From Pinus tabuliformis (taxonomy: Eukaryota; Streptophyta; Pinopsida; Pinales; Pinaceae): a DNA stretch of 64,000 bases. Shown here piece by piece: positions 62,469 to 64,000 of this stretch; within the stretch, counting starts at the first letter, position 1, and each line of letters starts with the position of its first letter. Where the stretch lies: NCBI GenBank assembly GCA_031772625.1, contig CM062814.1, positions 362,487,750 to 362,551,749 of the forward strand. The letters are read 5' to 3'. A model generated the notes under the pieces. That model ran no database searches. It was given only the letters and a program-made list of their open reading frames with translations, and had not been told where the DNA came from. The translations under genes were made by a program, and so were the position numbers.

Positions 62469-64000
62469 CAAATTGGGTAAGATTTATCCAAAAAAGTTCT
62501 CTTCATAAACTCACCATTGAATATAAGGAATCTGAAGACAAAGAGGAAGCTTTAAAGAGTTCTCCACTTTATCTAGGAGATTATCCTTAGATAAGGACAT
62601 TATTTCATTTTTAGCATCATCCCTCACTAAAGAAAATATTGAAGATTTTGTAATTTTTTTAGTATTTATATGGTCTCTTACGTTGATGCAAGAATAAATG
62701 AGTTGTGGAATTGGAGGACTGAAATCTATAATCAATTTTTGAGGCTAATCTTTTCTGAAGATAAAATTGAGCATTGAATATGTTTATGAGTTATGTTTTT
62801 GACATCTTCTCATCATTTTAATTAGTTAATATATGCATCTGGTATTTCTTTTATAAAATTATTCATATTCAACTCTGATTGAATTTGATCTGTAAACTGT
62901 CGTGGATATTCCAATGGACAGTTCGTCACAATAGATTTGATAATATTATGTTAAAAATCTCAAACTCTACACTATTACAATTTTATTTAATTTCTAGATA
63001 TGTAAAATTAGTTGTAATTAGTGCGTGCCTGTAAAAGTAAATCAAGCATAAAAGTGGAGAACGACAGAATAAGCTCACACACACATAATACACATGATAT
63101 TCTCTCTGAGAATACCCAGCTGGAAGGTGAGGTTGCTTCATTCTCTTTCTTTGTTTGGAAAGATGGTTGCAGATACAAAGAAGTAATGCATGTGGCTCGT
63201 GTGCTGCTAGAGTGCATAGATCCTCTCTGTGTCCTCTACTTGCTATCTCTCATGGTTATCTTTGCTTAGTTATGGAACAAAATTCTCTTGAAAGAATGGA
63301 ATGTCTCTTCCCCCTAGCGGACGAGTTATAATGCAGGCCAATAGCCTACTAGTGGTTAAAATTGACTGCATCAACTCTTAAATAAAGTTAGAAAATAGAT
63401 TCTTCTAGAGTATTTTACATCACAAAAACATGGCTAGCCCCTTTTACATGAATAATGGGGGCTGACATGGCATCCTCCTGAACTATAAGTGTGAAAATAG
63501 GAAGGTCAACTTCTTAGTGGCATAACTTTTGCATACAGACTCTAATTGGTGTGATTCATGCACCGTTGGAGAGAATTATGTGTGTAGAATAGCATGGAAA
63601 GGTGCAGAGACATTGAGGAAAAATTTTACTCCTCCCCCACCCCCCCAAAAAAAAATTTCGTTTGATGCCTCAAAATTCTCCCAGAATGTTTTAGACCTTG
63701 TTTCGCCAAACCAGGTCCTGCCACTAAAAACAATCCTGTGCGCTAATTCCTCCACCTTTTCCACTCTCAATGCATCGATATGGATGAAAAAAATATAATG
63801 ATCCAATTCTAATCACACCTCCCCATTTTGGGAGGATTTTGGTCCCAAAAATCTTTTATTGAATGAGGTGAGGAAGATTTTCCTCCACCTTCTCTCTAGT
63901 GTACCATTTCGCTTTCCCTGGAAGTTATCTCTTCAACCCAATCTACCAAAGGTCTTATTGCCCTTGTCTTGTATTTCTAGACCTCTTCTGCAAAATTGTA
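62469..64000. other. Gene-free right end
   Basis: No gene recognised. Coding-like fragments near 62500-62580 (SEDKEEALKSSPLYLGDYP) could continue the decayed frame at 46740-48735 beyond the insertion, but this is weak. 63800-64000 has the look of decayed retrotransposon DNA without a diagnostic motif. A C-rich run is at 63632-63647. Confidence 0.4.

Overview
This is a plant nuclear window. Evidence: a multi-exon laccase with the exon sizes and copper motifs of land-plant laccases, several classes of LTR retrotransposon with plant-type priming sites, a decayed fragment resembling the plant protein EDM2, and very AT-rich, gene-poor intergenic DNA. Old elements that still keep both LTRs (about 5 to 15 % diverged by hand count), nested insertions and only one intact host gene in 64 kb suggest a large, slowly turning-over genome, most likely a gymnosperm/conifer. 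That last step is inference.

Layout. 1-3.75 kb: a degenerate minus-strand Ty3/gypsy element (gag, RT, RNase H) that runs off the left edge. 3.75-8.07 kb: non-coding DNA with two minus-strand LTR/primer-binding junctions. 8.07-13.88 kb: a complete but dead Ty1/copia element with a perfect 5-bp target duplication (TGAGT), a 15-bp minisatellite in each LTR, five in-frame stops and deletions in gag and RNase H. 13.9-23.3 kb: decayed DNA with an unidentified pseudogene (18.9-20.05 kb) and an EDM2-like exon fragment (21.4-21.7 kb). 23.3-29.1 kb: a diverged direct segmental duplication, a three-copy 306-bp tandem repeat interrupted by a MITE-like insert, an interleaved inverted repeat and a possible SINE. 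30.3-31.3 kb: tandem repeats, one split by a hairpin element. 33.6-36.6 kb: an intact six-exon laccase gene (567 aa) with a TATA box and a probable miR397 site. 38.3-40.0 kb: an array of about five related units, each holding a microsatellite at the same place. 42.5-45.5 kb: a short non-autonomous LTR element (183-bp LTRs, minus strand). 46.7-48.7 kb: an unidentified decayed reading frame. 48.99-62.46 kb: an LTR element (minus strand, perfect GTATA target duplication, gag-protease remnant, no RT seen) into which a nearly intact chromovirus (54.74-60.56 kb, plus strand) has inserted.

Function. The one gene likely to work for the host is the laccase: a secreted multicopper oxidase with all ten copper-binding histidines and the type-1 cysteine. 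Plant laccases oxidise monolignols and other phenolics in the cell wall. The chromovirus encodes a single 1401-codon Gag-Pol frame; the lesion I see is one -1 frameshift just before its chromodomain. LTR divergence orders the insertions: the 42.5-kb element (about 15 %) is oldest, then the outer element at 49-62 kb (about 10 %), then the copia and the inner chromovirus (about 5 % each). This agrees with the nesting.

I found no convincing new biological system. The most unusual items are the interleaved A-B-A'-B' inverted repeat at 25.5 kb, the two insertions whose empty sites survive in neighbouring repeat copies (27.5 and 30.3 kb), the microsatellite-bearing array at 38-40 kb, and the RT-less gag-protease element hosting the chromovirus. 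All percentages and coordinates were read by eye.
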